From assembly GCF_013315265.1 (NCBI RefSeq), contig NZ_JABUFE010000001.1:694678-758677 (forward strand): 64,000 nt of DNA, in the 5' to 3' direction. This document shows, in pieces, positions 1 through 7,058 of the stretch. How positions within the stretch are numbered: the stretch's first letter is position 1; every line of letters begins with the position of its first letter. A program made the translations under genes and the position numbers. Below the pieces are notes generated by a model. It saw nothing but the letters and a program-made list of their open reading frames with translations. It ran no database searches and had not been told where the DNA came from. The stretch is from Parasulfitobacter algicola (lineage in GTDB: Bacteria; Pseudomonadota; Alphaproteobacteria; Rhodobacterales; Rhodobacteraceae).

Positions 1-272
1 AACATCGCATCGCGGGTAATCCCGGCGTTATTAACCAGAACGTCAACTGGGCCATTGTCTTCTTCCACTTTAGCGATGCCAGCAGCACAGGCATCATAAT
101 CACCAACGTCCCATTTATATGTTTTAATTCCAGTAGCTTCTGTAAAAGCTGCCGCCTTTTCATCATTCCCGGCATAGGTTGCGGCAACAGTATAGCCTGC
201 ATCCTTCAGCGCTTTGGAAATCGCCTCGCCAATTCCGCGTGAACCGCCGGTCACAAGTGCAACACGTCCCAT
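1..272 (-). CDS. phaB: Acetoacetyl-CoA reductase PhaB, N-terminal part (cut by window edge)
   Basis: NADPH-dependent short-chain dehydrogenase that reduces acetoacetyl-CoA to (R)-3-hydroxybutyryl-CoA for polyhydroxybutyrate synthesis in the cytoplasm. Only the first 90 codons are in the window. They read MGRVALVTGGSRGIGEAISK, giving the glycine-rich nucleotide-binding motif TGGSRGIG, and later the NNAG motif followed by ITRD, typical of PhaB. The start is supported by a GGAGGAGAG Shine-Dalgarno just upstream of the ATG at 272. It lies 73 bases downstream of phaA on the same strand, the usual phaAB operon order. The catalytic Ser-Tyr-Lys residues lie beyond the window, so the assignment rests on the N-terminal half and the neighbour. 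Confidence 0.93.
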   Translation of the reverse strand, partial: MGRVALVTGGSRGIGEAISKALKDAGYTVAATYAGNDEKAAAFTEATGIKTYKWDVGDYDACAAGIAKVEEDNGPVDVLVNNAGITRDAM

Positions 273-304
273 ATCTCTCCTCCGTTTTTGGGTTATTTCT
301 TATC

Positions 305-335
305 TCAGCGGCGACGCCTCCCGCGCCGCCGCTGA
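305..335 (-). repeat. Inverted repeat between phaA and phaB
   Basis: Nine-base arms TCAGCGGCG (305-313) and CGCCGCTGA (327-335) enclose a 13-base loop in the phaA-phaB gap, just after the phaA stop codon. On the minus-strand transcript this would be a GC-rich hairpin, but no U-run follows, so it is not a classic intrinsic terminator. It could stabilise the upstream message or reduce read-through into phaB. Function is inferred only from position and structure. Confidence 0.4.
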
Positions 336-345
336 TCTGGATCAG

Positions 346-1518
346 TTAGCGTTCAACGCAAAGCGCCACGCCCATACCGCCGCCAATACAAAGCGTGGCC
401 AGACCTTTTTTCGCATCGCGCCGCTGCATTTCGAACAAAAGCGTATTCAGCACGCGGCATCCCGAGGCCCCGATGGGGTGGCCGATTGCAATGGCGCCGC
501 CGTTCACATTCACAATGGCTGGATCCCAACCCATGTCTTTGTTCACAGCACAGGCCTGGGCGGCAAAGGCTTCGTTGGCTTCGACCAGATCAAGATCACC
601 GACTGACCAGCCCGCTTTTTCAAGCGCCTTGCGCGATGCATGGATAGGGCCAACGCCCATAATTGCGGGATCCAGACCCGCAGTGGCATAGCTTGCGATG
701 CGTGCCAGCGGTTCGATACCGCGTTTTTCAGCTTCCTCGACGCTCATCAACAATGTTGCTGCAGCCCCATCGTTCAAACCCGAAGCATTGGCGGCCGTGA
801 CCGATCCATCCTTTACAAAAGCCGGACGCAGTTTTTGCATCGCCTCCATGGTTGCCCCGTGGCGGATGTATTCGTCTTTATCGATAACAATATCACCCTT
901 ACGATTTTTGACGGTAAAGGCGATGACTTCATCATCAAACTTGCCCGCCTTTTGCGCGGCCTCAGCCTTGTTTTGTGAAGCGACGGCGAATTCATCCTGC
1001 TGATCACGGCTGATTTGCCATTTTTCGGCAACATTTTCAGCAGTTTGCCCCATATGATAGCCGTTGAAAGCATCCCAAAGGCCATCGCGGATCATCGTGT
1101 CGATATAGCTGACATCACCCATTTTATGACCCGCACGCAAGTGGGCGGCATGGGGTGAAAGTGTCATGTTTTCTTGACCGCCTGCTGCCACAATAGAGGC
1201 GTCACCCAACTGAATGTGCTGGGCGCCAAGTGCCACAGCGCGCAGGCCGGATCCGCAAACCTGATTGATGCCCCATGCCGCAGATTCGATGGGAAGACCC
1301 GCATTGATATGAGCTTGGCGCGCGGGGTTCTGGCCTTGTGCGGCTGTCAGAACCTGCCCCAGAATAGTTTCTGACACCTCTGATTTGTCGATCCCGGCGC
1401 GGTCGACTACGGCTTCCAGAACTGCGGCACCCAGATCATGCGCCGGTGTATTGGCAAAACTTCCACCGAAACTACCGACTGCGGTCCGTGCTGCTGATGC
1501 AATAACAACGTTTGTCAT
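346..1518 (-). CDS. phaA: Acetyl-CoA acetyltransferase (beta-ketothiolase) PhaA
   Basis: Biosynthetic thiolase that condenses two acetyl-CoA into acetoacetyl-CoA, the first step of polyhydroxybutyrate formation. The 390-residue length is normal for the family. The nucleophilic cysteine lies in [11 protein letters not shown] (Cys88), the histidine in [14 protein letters not shown] (about residue 347) and the second active-site cysteine in [10 protein letters not shown] (about residue 377). All three catalytic residues are intact. It is cotranscribed with phaB, which follows on the minus strand. It could also act in degradation, but pairing with phaB favours polymer synthesis. Confidence 0.96.
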   Translation of the reverse strand: MTNVVIASAARTAVGSFGGSFANTPAHDLGAAVLEAVVDRAGIDKSEVSETILGQVLTAAQGQNPARQAHINAGLPIESAAWGINQVCGSGLRAVALGAQHIQLGDASIVAAGGQENMTLSPHAAHLRAGHKMGDVSYIDTMIRDGLWDAFNGYHMGQTAENVAEKWQISRDQQDEFAVASQNKAEAAQKAGKFDDEVIAFTVKNRKGDIVIDKDEYIRHGATMEAMQKLRPAFVKDGSVTAANASGLNDGAAATLLMSVEEAEKRGIEPLARIASYATAGLDPAIMGVGPIHASRKALEKAGWSVGDLDLVEANEAFAAQACAVNKDMGWDPAIVNVNGGAIAIGHPIGASGCRVLNTLLFEMQRRDAKKGLATLCIGGGMGVALCVER

Positions 1519-1667
1519 AGGTGATTCCCTCTTCTATTCATCCAGTTCAGACGAAGAGAGCATCACATGAAAAGCGCCCCTTGACCCCCGCCGCTTAACG
1601 CAGAGGTAAGCTGTTGGCAGAGTAAGAGCAATAGGCAGAACGTGTTGTAGACGGTGGTATTTACAGG

Positions 1668-2504
1668 TTAAGCACGCTGTTTTATTTTGCCATCTTGCCG
1701 CCAGACCGGTGATGTTGTTGGCGCGCCCAGATGATAGCCTTGTACACAATCGATACCAGCTTGTCGTAAAAACGCAGCATCACGCGGTCCTTCAACGCTT
1801 TCGGCAACTGTGAACATTTCAAACTGCCTGCCAATGGAAATCAACGCACGCACCAAAACCTGGTTGTCCGGGTTTGCGTGGATGCCGCGAATAAACTGGC
1901 CATCGATTTTCAGAATATCAAAGAAAAATTCGTTCAGATAACGAAAGGCTGTATATCCGGCCCCAAAATCGTCCAGCGCAAAACAAACGCCTTTTTGTTG
2001 CAATTCGTCCATGAAGCTGATGACGACTTCCGGCATCATCATGGCGGATGCTTCGGTGATTTCCAAAATCAAACGTTCTGCGATGGTTTCATCTTCGCGC
2101 AGACCGTTTTCAAGGGTTCGCATCCAGCGCATGTAACCGATTGATCGCGCCGACATATTGATAGACAGGCGAATGCTGGGTTCAGCCAGTAGCGCGTTCA
2201 ACCCCATTTCAAGCGCCAGACAATCAATCATGCGGCCCAATTCATGGGTTTCCACAAGGGGCATGAATTCCCCCGCAGGGATCGTACGACCGGTTGAGTC
2301 CAATACGCGAATTAGCCCTTCGTAAAAGGCAATCTGGCCCGGGTCATTGGCTAATACGACAGGTTGATAAGCCAACATCGCCTCTTTATGCTGAAGCGCA
2401 TTCTTAACCATATGCAAAGTTGCATTGTCGCGTTGCCCAAGTGCAAAATCCAATGGGCTTTGCGCTGCATCCATAGATTTACCAGGCTTATTTTTATTCG
2501 ACAT
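1668..2504 (-). CDS. EAL-domain protein, probable cyclic-di-GMP phosphodiesterase
   Basis: A 278-residue stand-alone EAL domain, expected to hydrolyse c-di-GMP to pGpG. The signature reads EGL (Glu62) instead of EAL, but the metal and catalytic residues appear present: Asn116 in SINMSA, Glu148 in LEITE, Asp178-Asp179 in LDDFGAGY, Lys199 in KIDGQF, Glu235 in AESVEG and Gln255 in VQGYHLG. There is no GGDEF, PAS or membrane segment. I chose the ATG at 2504 because an AAGGGG precedes it at about nine bases; an ATG at 2543 has no clear ribosome site. Activity is likely from residue retention, but a c-di-GMP sensor role remains possible. Confidence 0.85.
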   Translation of the reverse strand: MSNKNKPGKSMDAAQSPLDFALGQRDNATLHMVKNALQHKEAMLAYQPVVLANDPGQIAFYEGLIRVLDSTGRTIPAGEFMPLVETHELGRMIDCLALEMGLNALLAEPSIRLSINMSARSIGYMRWMRTLENGLREDETIAERLILEITEASAMMMPEVVISFMDELQQKGVCFALDDFGAGYTAFRYLNEFFFDILKIDGQFIRGIHANPDNQVLVRALISIGRQFEMFTVAESVEGPRDAAFLRQAGIDCVQGYHLGAPTTSPVWRQDGKIKQRA

Positions 2505-2602
2505 AACGCGGCACCCCTTGCACCAATCTGCACAAACATTCATGCCTTGGATGTTCTAAAATGCCGTAAACATATACAATTTGAACGAAAAAGGACTGCG
2601 TG

Positions 2603-3181
2603 ATGGGTGAACGTTGTGGCTGGGTGGGTAAAGAAGAGATTTATATCGATTATCATGACACCGAATGGGGTTTGCCCGAATGGGACAGTCGCGCGCTTTG
2701 GGAAAAACTGGTTCTTGATGGATTTCAGGCGGGGTTGTCGTGGATCACGATCTTGAAAAAACGCGATAATTTCAGGGAAGCTTTTGCTGATTTCGATCCC
2801 AACATCATAGCGACATGGGGCGAACCTGAAGTTGAAAAGCTGTTGCAAAACAAAGGTATTATTCGCCATCGTGGCAAAATCGAAGCCACGATCACCAATG
2901 CCCGCGTTTGGCAGAAAATTGAACAGCGCGAAGGCTTTGATACGTATCTTTGGAATTACATGGGCGGTGCGCCGTTGCAAAACGCATGGAAAACGCTTGC
3001 TGATGTGCCAGCACAGACCGAATTATCGCAGAAAATCTCAAAGGATATTAAGAAAGAAGGCTTTAAGTTCTGTGGTCCAACAATTGTTTATGCTTTCATG
3101 CAGGCGGTGGGTATGGTGAACGATCATGTCACCCATTGCCCACGTCACGCTGATGTCGCAAAACTTAATATCCGCGATTAA
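2603..3181 (+). CDS. tag: DNA-3-methyladenine glycosylase I
   Basis: Base-excision repair enzyme that removes 3-methyladenine from alkylated DNA. The 192-residue protein starts MGERCGWVGK and carries the four residues of the Tag zinc snap at the same numbers as I recall for the E. coli enzyme: Cys5, His18, His175 and Cys179 (HVTHCPRH). The HDTEWG and CGPTIVYAFMQ segments are also family hallmarks. A GTG lies directly before the ATG at 2603; the ATG is preferred by comparison with MERCGWV starts in the family. Its last 17 bases overlap the 3' end of the convergent thioredoxin-like gene. Confidence 0.96.
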   Translation: MGERCGWVGKEEIYIDYHDTEWGLPEWDSRALWEKLVLDGFQAGLSWITILKKRDNFREAFADFDPNIIATWGEPEVEKLLQNKGIIRHRGKIEATITNARVWQKIEQREGFDTYLWNYMGGAPLQNAWKTLADVPAQTELSQKISKDIKKEGFKFCGPTIVYAFMQAVGMVNDHVTHCPRHADVAKLNIRD

Positions 3182-3722
3182 GCAGTGCTGCAATAATTGC
3201 TTTGGCGCTGTTGCTGTTCCAGTCGGCATCGCCGCGCATTCGGGCAATTTCTTGACCGTTGGGGTCTAGAATCACCGTGATTGGCAACCCCAAAACGGCC
3301 ATGTCGCGGGCAACGGCTTGTTTGGGGTCACGATATTCAGGCAGGTTGTTTACCCCGATTTCGCCAAAAAACTTGGAAATACCCATCGGTGAATTTCGTC
3401 CCGTCGCAAGTGTGACCACGGCAAAGTCATCGCCACCGAATTCTGTTTGCAACTCGGACAGCATCGGCATTTCTTTACGACATGGGGCGCACCATGTAGC
3501 CCAGAAATTCAGAACTACGTATTTCCCCTGATAGTCGGCCAGCGTCTTTTCACCACCGTCCTTTGTCACAAAACCCGTCGTTGATACATCAGCCGGGGCA
3601 GAGTGGAACATCAACTTTTTCATCGTGCCTTCGCGCAGGGCTTCCAATTCAGCATCTGCAAACGCGGTGTTTGCACCGAACAAAAGGGCCGTATAGACAA
3701 GCGCTGACGTAATAAATTTCAT
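3165..3722 (-). CDS. TlpA-like periplasmic thioredoxin-family protein
   Basis: A 185-residue exported thiol-disulfide protein. A signal peptide covers about residues 1-22 ([10 protein letters not shown]...AFA). The redox motif is WCAPC with Cys78 and Cys81 in [17 protein letters not shown], typical of TlpA/ResA-type reductases, and a cis-proline segment GLPITVILD follows. It probably reduces cysteines of periplasmic proteins, possibly for cytochrome c maturation or metal-site assembly. It is divergent from argH, with only 21 bases between start codons, an arrangement I recall as common in rhodobacteria, and it converges on and slightly overlaps tag. The exact partner cannot be read from sequence. 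Confidence 0.9.
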   Translation of the reverse strand: MKFITSALVYTALLFGANTAFADAELEALREGTMKKLMFHSAPADVSTTGFVTKDGGEKTLADYQGKYVVLNFWATWCAPCRKEMPMLSELQTEFGGDDFAVVTLATGRNSPMGISKFFGEIGVNNLPEYRDPKQAVARDMAVLGLPITVILDPNGQEIARMRGDADWNSNSAKAIIAALLNRGY

Positions 3723-3743
3723 TTTCCCTCCGAAGGGCTGACG

Positions 3744-5132
3744 ATGACAAAAACCTCAAACCAGATGTGGGGCGGACGCTTTGCCGCCGGGCCGGATGCG
3801 ATCATGGAGGCAATTAATGCCTCGATCGATTTCGACAAGCGGTTGGCGCGCCAGGATATTGACGGCTCAAGGGCCCATGCCGCCATGCTGGCGGCCTGTG
3901 GCATCATCAGTGATAGTGATGCAGATGCGATCCGGAAAGGCCTTCTCACGGTCTTGTCAGAGATTGAAACAGGGAAATTCGAATTTTCCAAAGCGCTGGA
4001 AGATATCCACATGAATGTCGAGGCGCGGCTAAAAGAGATCATTGGCGAACCCGCGGGGCGTTTGCACACGGGCCGCAGTCGGAATGATCAGGTGGCGGCA
4101 GATTTTCGGCTTTGGGTTCGCGATCAGATTGATGCGGTAGACGCAGCGCTCGTCGCACTCTGCCGAGCGCTTCTTGCGCAGGCCGAAAGTGGCGCCGATT
4201 GGGTGATGCCGGGGTTTACACATCTGCAGACCGCGCAACCTGTAACTTGGGGCCATCATATGCTGGCCTATGTTGAGATGTTCGGGCGCGACCTGTCGCG
4301 CTTCCGCGATGCGCGTGAACGGATGAACGAAAGCCCTTTGGGGGCGGCAGCGCTTGCCGGCACGTCTTTTCCGATTGATCGCAATATGACAGCCGACGCC
4401 CTTGGTTTCGACAGACCTGCCGCCAATTCGCTGGACGCTGTCAGTGATCGTGATTTTGCGCTGGAATTTCTTAGCTGCGCCAGTATTTGCGCGATGCATC
4501 TGTCCCGCATGGCAGAAGAGCTGGTGATCTGGTCTTCGGCCCAGTTCCGTTTTGTCACTTTGTCAGACCGGTTTTCCACTGGCAGCTCGATCATGCCGCA
4601 GAAGAAAAACCCTGACGCGGCCGAGCTGATCCGCGCCAAGATCGGGCGTATCTTCGGGGCCAATGTCGCGCTGATGATGGTGATGAAGGGGCTTCCGTTG
4701 ACCTATTCCAAAGATATGCAGGAAGATAAAGAACAGACCTTTGATGCCGCGGATAACCTGATGCTGGCCTTGGCCGCGATGGAAGGGATGGTAAAGGATA
4801 TGCAGGCCAATCGCGAAAGCCTTGAGGCGGCCGCCAGCAGCGGATTTTCCACCGCCACTGATCTGGCCGACTGGCTGGTGCGTGAATTGGGGCTGCCATT
4901 TCGGGATGCGCATCATATCACAGGATCTTTGGTGGCTTTGGCCGAAGAAAAAAACTGTGATCTGCCGGATTTGACACTTGAAGATATGCAATCTGTTCAC
5001 GATGGTATCCGACAGGATGTCTTTGATGTATTGGGCGTGCATAATTCGGTTGCGTCACGCACAAGTTACGGTGGCACAGCCCCGGCACAGGTGCGCGAAC
5101 AAATTGTGCGTTGGAAAGGAATACTGGCATGA
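3744..5132 (+). CDS. argH: Argininosuccinate lyase
   Basis: Last enzyme of arginine biosynthesis, splitting argininosuccinate into arginine and fumarate. The 462-residue length is standard. The fumarase/aspartase superfamily signature [12 protein letters not shown] is present near residue 280, with [10 protein letters not shown] and [10 protein letters not shown] upstream as expected of ArgH. A GAAGGG sits just before the ATG at 3744. The stop codon overlaps the start of the next gene (ATGA), the first of four such overlaps leading into lysA, so all five genes are probably translated from one message. Confidence 0.97.
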   Translation: MTKTSNQMWGGRFAAGPDAIMEAINASIDFDKRLARQDIDGSRAHAAMLAACGIISDSDADAIRKGLLTVLSEIETGKFEFSKALEDIHMNVEARLKEIIGEPAGRLHTGRSRNDQVAADFRLWVRDQIDAVDAALVALCRALLAQAESGADWVMPGFTHLQTAQPVTWGHHMLAYVEMFGRDLSRFRDARERMNESPLGAAALAGTSFPIDRNMTADALGFDRPAANSLDAVSDRDFALEFLSCASICAMHLSRMAEELVIWSSAQFRFVTLSDRFSTGSSIMPQKKNPDAAELIRAKIGRIFGANVALMMVMKGLPLTYSKDMQEDKEQTFDAADNLMLALAAMEGMVKDMQANRESLEAAASSGFSTATDLADWLVRELGLPFRDAHHITGSLVALAEEKNCDLPDLTLEDMQSVHDGIRQDVFDVLGVHNSVASRTSYGGTAPAQVREQIVRWKGILA

Positions 5133-5326
5133 AACGACTGATGCTTCTGGCTTTCATAACTGTTTCTGCCTGCGGGGTGGACGGCGAACCGACACGCCCC
5201 ACATTTGATGCAGGTGTCTGGACGAACGGCGATAAAGTGCGATCTGGTGCTGCTGTTGGTGTCGAAAAAGGCCCCGTAAACGTAAAAATAGGAACATTCG
5301 GTACAGGCGTGGGGATAAGTTTGTGA
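5129..5326 (+). CDS. Small lipoprotein, LptM/YifL-like by position
   Basis: A 65-residue predicted lipoprotein beginning [20 protein letters not shown], with lipobox VSAC and mature N-terminal Cys15. Its start overlaps the argH stop (ATGA). The mature part contains [10 protein letters not shown] followed by a glycine-valine-rich tail. Short lipoproteins next to argH, lysA or dapF are often labelled LptM/YifL-like (in E. coli, LptM helps LptD maturation); that label is inferred here from position and the short proline-containing mature region, not from a clear motif match. Confidence 0.75.
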   Translation: MKRLMLLAFITVSACGVDGEPTRPTFDAGVWTNGDKVRSGAAVGVEKGPVNVKIGTFGTGVGISL

Positions 5327-5442
5327 GAGCATTGATTTTGATTGTTGTACTTGCTGGATGTGGCCCGTCTCAGCAGCCCAAGACTGAACCCGGCATTACG
5401 GTCAGTGGCAGTGCCGAAGTCGGTGTGGTGGGATCTAACTGA
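5323..5442 (+). CDS. Very small lipoprotein (39 aa)
   Basis: A GTG-initiated 39-codon gene reading [20 protein letters not shown], with lipobox LAGC (Cys13) and a tail containing the sequence GITVSGSAEVGVVG. Its GTG overlaps the previous stop (GTGA), and its TGA overlaps the next ATG (TGATG), so it is translationally coupled on both sides. The tail echoes the valine-glycine-rich end of the preceding lipoprotein, suggesting tandem copies or a split family member. It is easily missed because of its size. Function unknown; an envelope role similar to its neighbour is inference. Confidence 0.7.
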   Translation: MRALILIVVLAGCGPSQQPKTEPGITVSGSAEVGVVGSN

Positions 5443-5759
5443 TGTCACCTTTACGCATGTTATATCTGGTGCTGGCCATCTGGGGCACCATCCATCCAAT
5501 GTATTATTTCATGAGCTGGTTTCTGGCAAATGGCTTCAGCCTGTCGGCGATGGTTGATGCATGGCATGTGAATGCGGCCAGCAGCGGCTTGGTTTGGGAT
5601 CTAACGATTGCAGCTATCGCCCTGACGGTCTTTGTTATTGCCGAAGTATCCGTCCGCAAAAACTGGATTGCATTGGTCGCTATTCCGGCTACCTTCTGTA
5701 TCGGGGTCAGCTGCGGTTTGCCGCTGTATTTGTTCCTGCGTTCGCGACCCGTTCGCTGA
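5442..5759 (+). CDS. DUF2834-like small membrane protein
   Basis: A 105-residue integral membrane protein with three likely helices: about residues 5-27 (LYLVLAIWGTIHPMYYFMSW), 48-68 (LVWDLTIAAIALTVFVIAEV) and 75-98 (ALVAIPATFCIGVSCGLPLY). The pattern of an N-terminal helix with a P-x-Y-F segment, then WD-x3-A before the second helix, matches DUF2834 as I recall it. Start and stop codons overlap both neighbours (TGATG on each side), placing it inside the argH-lysA transcript. No biochemical function is known to me. Confidence 0.75.
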   Translation: MSPLRMLYLVLAIWGTIHPMYYFMSWFLANGFSLSAMVDAWHVNAASSGLVWDLTIAAIALTVFVIAEVSVRKNWIALVAIPATFCIGVSCGLPLYLFLRSRPVR

Positions 5760-7024
5760 TGGATCATTTTCTGTATCGTGACGGCACGCTGTTTGCCGAA
5801 GATGTGTCTGTAGCAGATATCGCAGCACAGGTGGGAACGCCGTTTTATTGCTATTCTTCCGCGACATTACTGCGGCACTTCAAACTGTTTGATGATGCAT
5901 TGGAGGGAATGGATCATCTGGTCTGCTTTGCGATGAAATCTGCCAGCAATCAGGCCATCCTAAAGCTTCTGGCCAGTGCTGGTGCAGGTATGGATGTGGT
6001 GTCTGGCGGTGAATATGCACGGGCCAAAGCGGCCGGTGTGCCAGGCGACAAAATCGTCTTTTCGGGCATCGGTAAGACCCAAGATGAAATGCGCATGGCG
6101 CTTGAAGGTGGCATTCGTCAATTTAATGTCGAATCTGAACCTGAAATGCACGCACTAAGTGAGGTTGCCACAAGTCTGGGTGTGATTGCCCCTATCACTG
6201 TGCGCATCAACCCGGATGTGGATGCAAAAACGCACGAGAAAATCTCGACCGGGAAAAAGGGTGATAAGTTTGGCATCCCGATTTCGCGTGCTCGTGAAGT
6301 ATATGCCCTGGCTGCAAAACTGTCAGGCCTTCAGGTTATCGGCATCGACGTGCATATCGGATCGCAATTGACCGAACTTGAGCCATTTGAGTTAGCCTAT
6401 ACCAAGGTCGCGGAACTAACAGAACAACTGCGCGCTGACGGTCACACCATCATGCGGCTTGATCTGGGTGGTGGGCTTGGCATTCCTTATACGCGCTCAA
6501 ACGATGCGCCACCGCTGCCTACAGAATATGGCGCGTTGATCAAACGCACGGTCGGCCATCTGGGCTGTGAGATTGAGATTGAACCGGGGCGTCTGATTTC
6601 GGGTAATGCGGGGATTATGGTGACAAAAGTTATCTATCTGAAATCCGGCGAAGACCGCGACTTTCTGATTTTGGACGGCGCGATGAATGATCTGATCCGG
6701 CCTGCAATGTATGGGGCCTATCACGATATTATCCCGGTGATCGAACCGAAACCGGGTGTGGATCAATCGGCTTACGACATCGTTGGTCCGGTTTGCGAAT
6801 CGGGCGATACGTTTGCAAAACAGCGGATGATGCCGCCGGTATTGGCGGGCGATCTGATCGCATTTCGGTCGGCGGGTGCTTATGGCGCTGTTATGTCCAG
6901 CGAATACAATTCACGGCCTCTGATTCCAGAAGTTTTGGTCCAGGATGATCAATTTGCAGTTATTCGCGCACGTCCGACCTTTGACGATATGATAAAACGC
7001 GATACCATACCTGTATGGCTATAA
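5759..7024 (+). CDS. lysA: Diaminopimelate decarboxylase
   Basis: PLP-dependent enzyme that converts meso-diaminopimelate to lysine. The 421-residue protein starts MDHFLYRDGTLFAEDVSVAD at an ATG overlapping the previous stop. A much longer open frame continues upstream, but that part runs out of frame through the membrane-protein gene. Lys60 in CFAMKSASN is the PLP lysine, and GGGLGIPY, EIEPGRLISGNAG and CESGDTFA are the expected phosphate- and substrate-binding motifs. It ends the argH-lysA chain, 34 bases before the next gene. Confidence 0.97.
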   Translation: MDHFLYRDGTLFAEDVSVADIAAQVGTPFYCYSSATLLRHFKLFDDALEGMDHLVCFAMKSASNQAILKLLASAGAGMDVVSGGEYARAKAAGVPGDKIVFSGIGKTQDEMRMALEGGIRQFNVESEPEMHALSEVATSLGVIAPITVRINPDVDAKTHEKISTGKKGDKFGIPISRAREVYALAAKLSGLQVIGIDVHIGSQLTELEPFELAYTKVAELTEQLRADGHTIMRLDLGGGLGIPYTRSNDAPPLPTEYGALIKRTVGHLGCEIEIEPGRLISGNAGIMVTKVIYLKSGEDRDFLILDGAMNDLIRPAMYGAYHDIIPVIEPKPGVDQSAYDIVGPVCESGDTFAKQRMMPPVLAGDLIAFRSAGAYGAVMSSEYNSRPLIPEVLVQDDQFAVIRARPTFDDMIKRDTIPVWL

Positions 7025-7058
7025 CGCTATCCTGCGCTTTCTAGCCCCCGGAGACGTG

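Noticed and set aside
5561..5758. Long N-terminal extension of the lysA frame
   Set aside because: This stretch encodes the DUF2834-like protein in another frame, and LysA homologues start at the MDHFLYRDG position.
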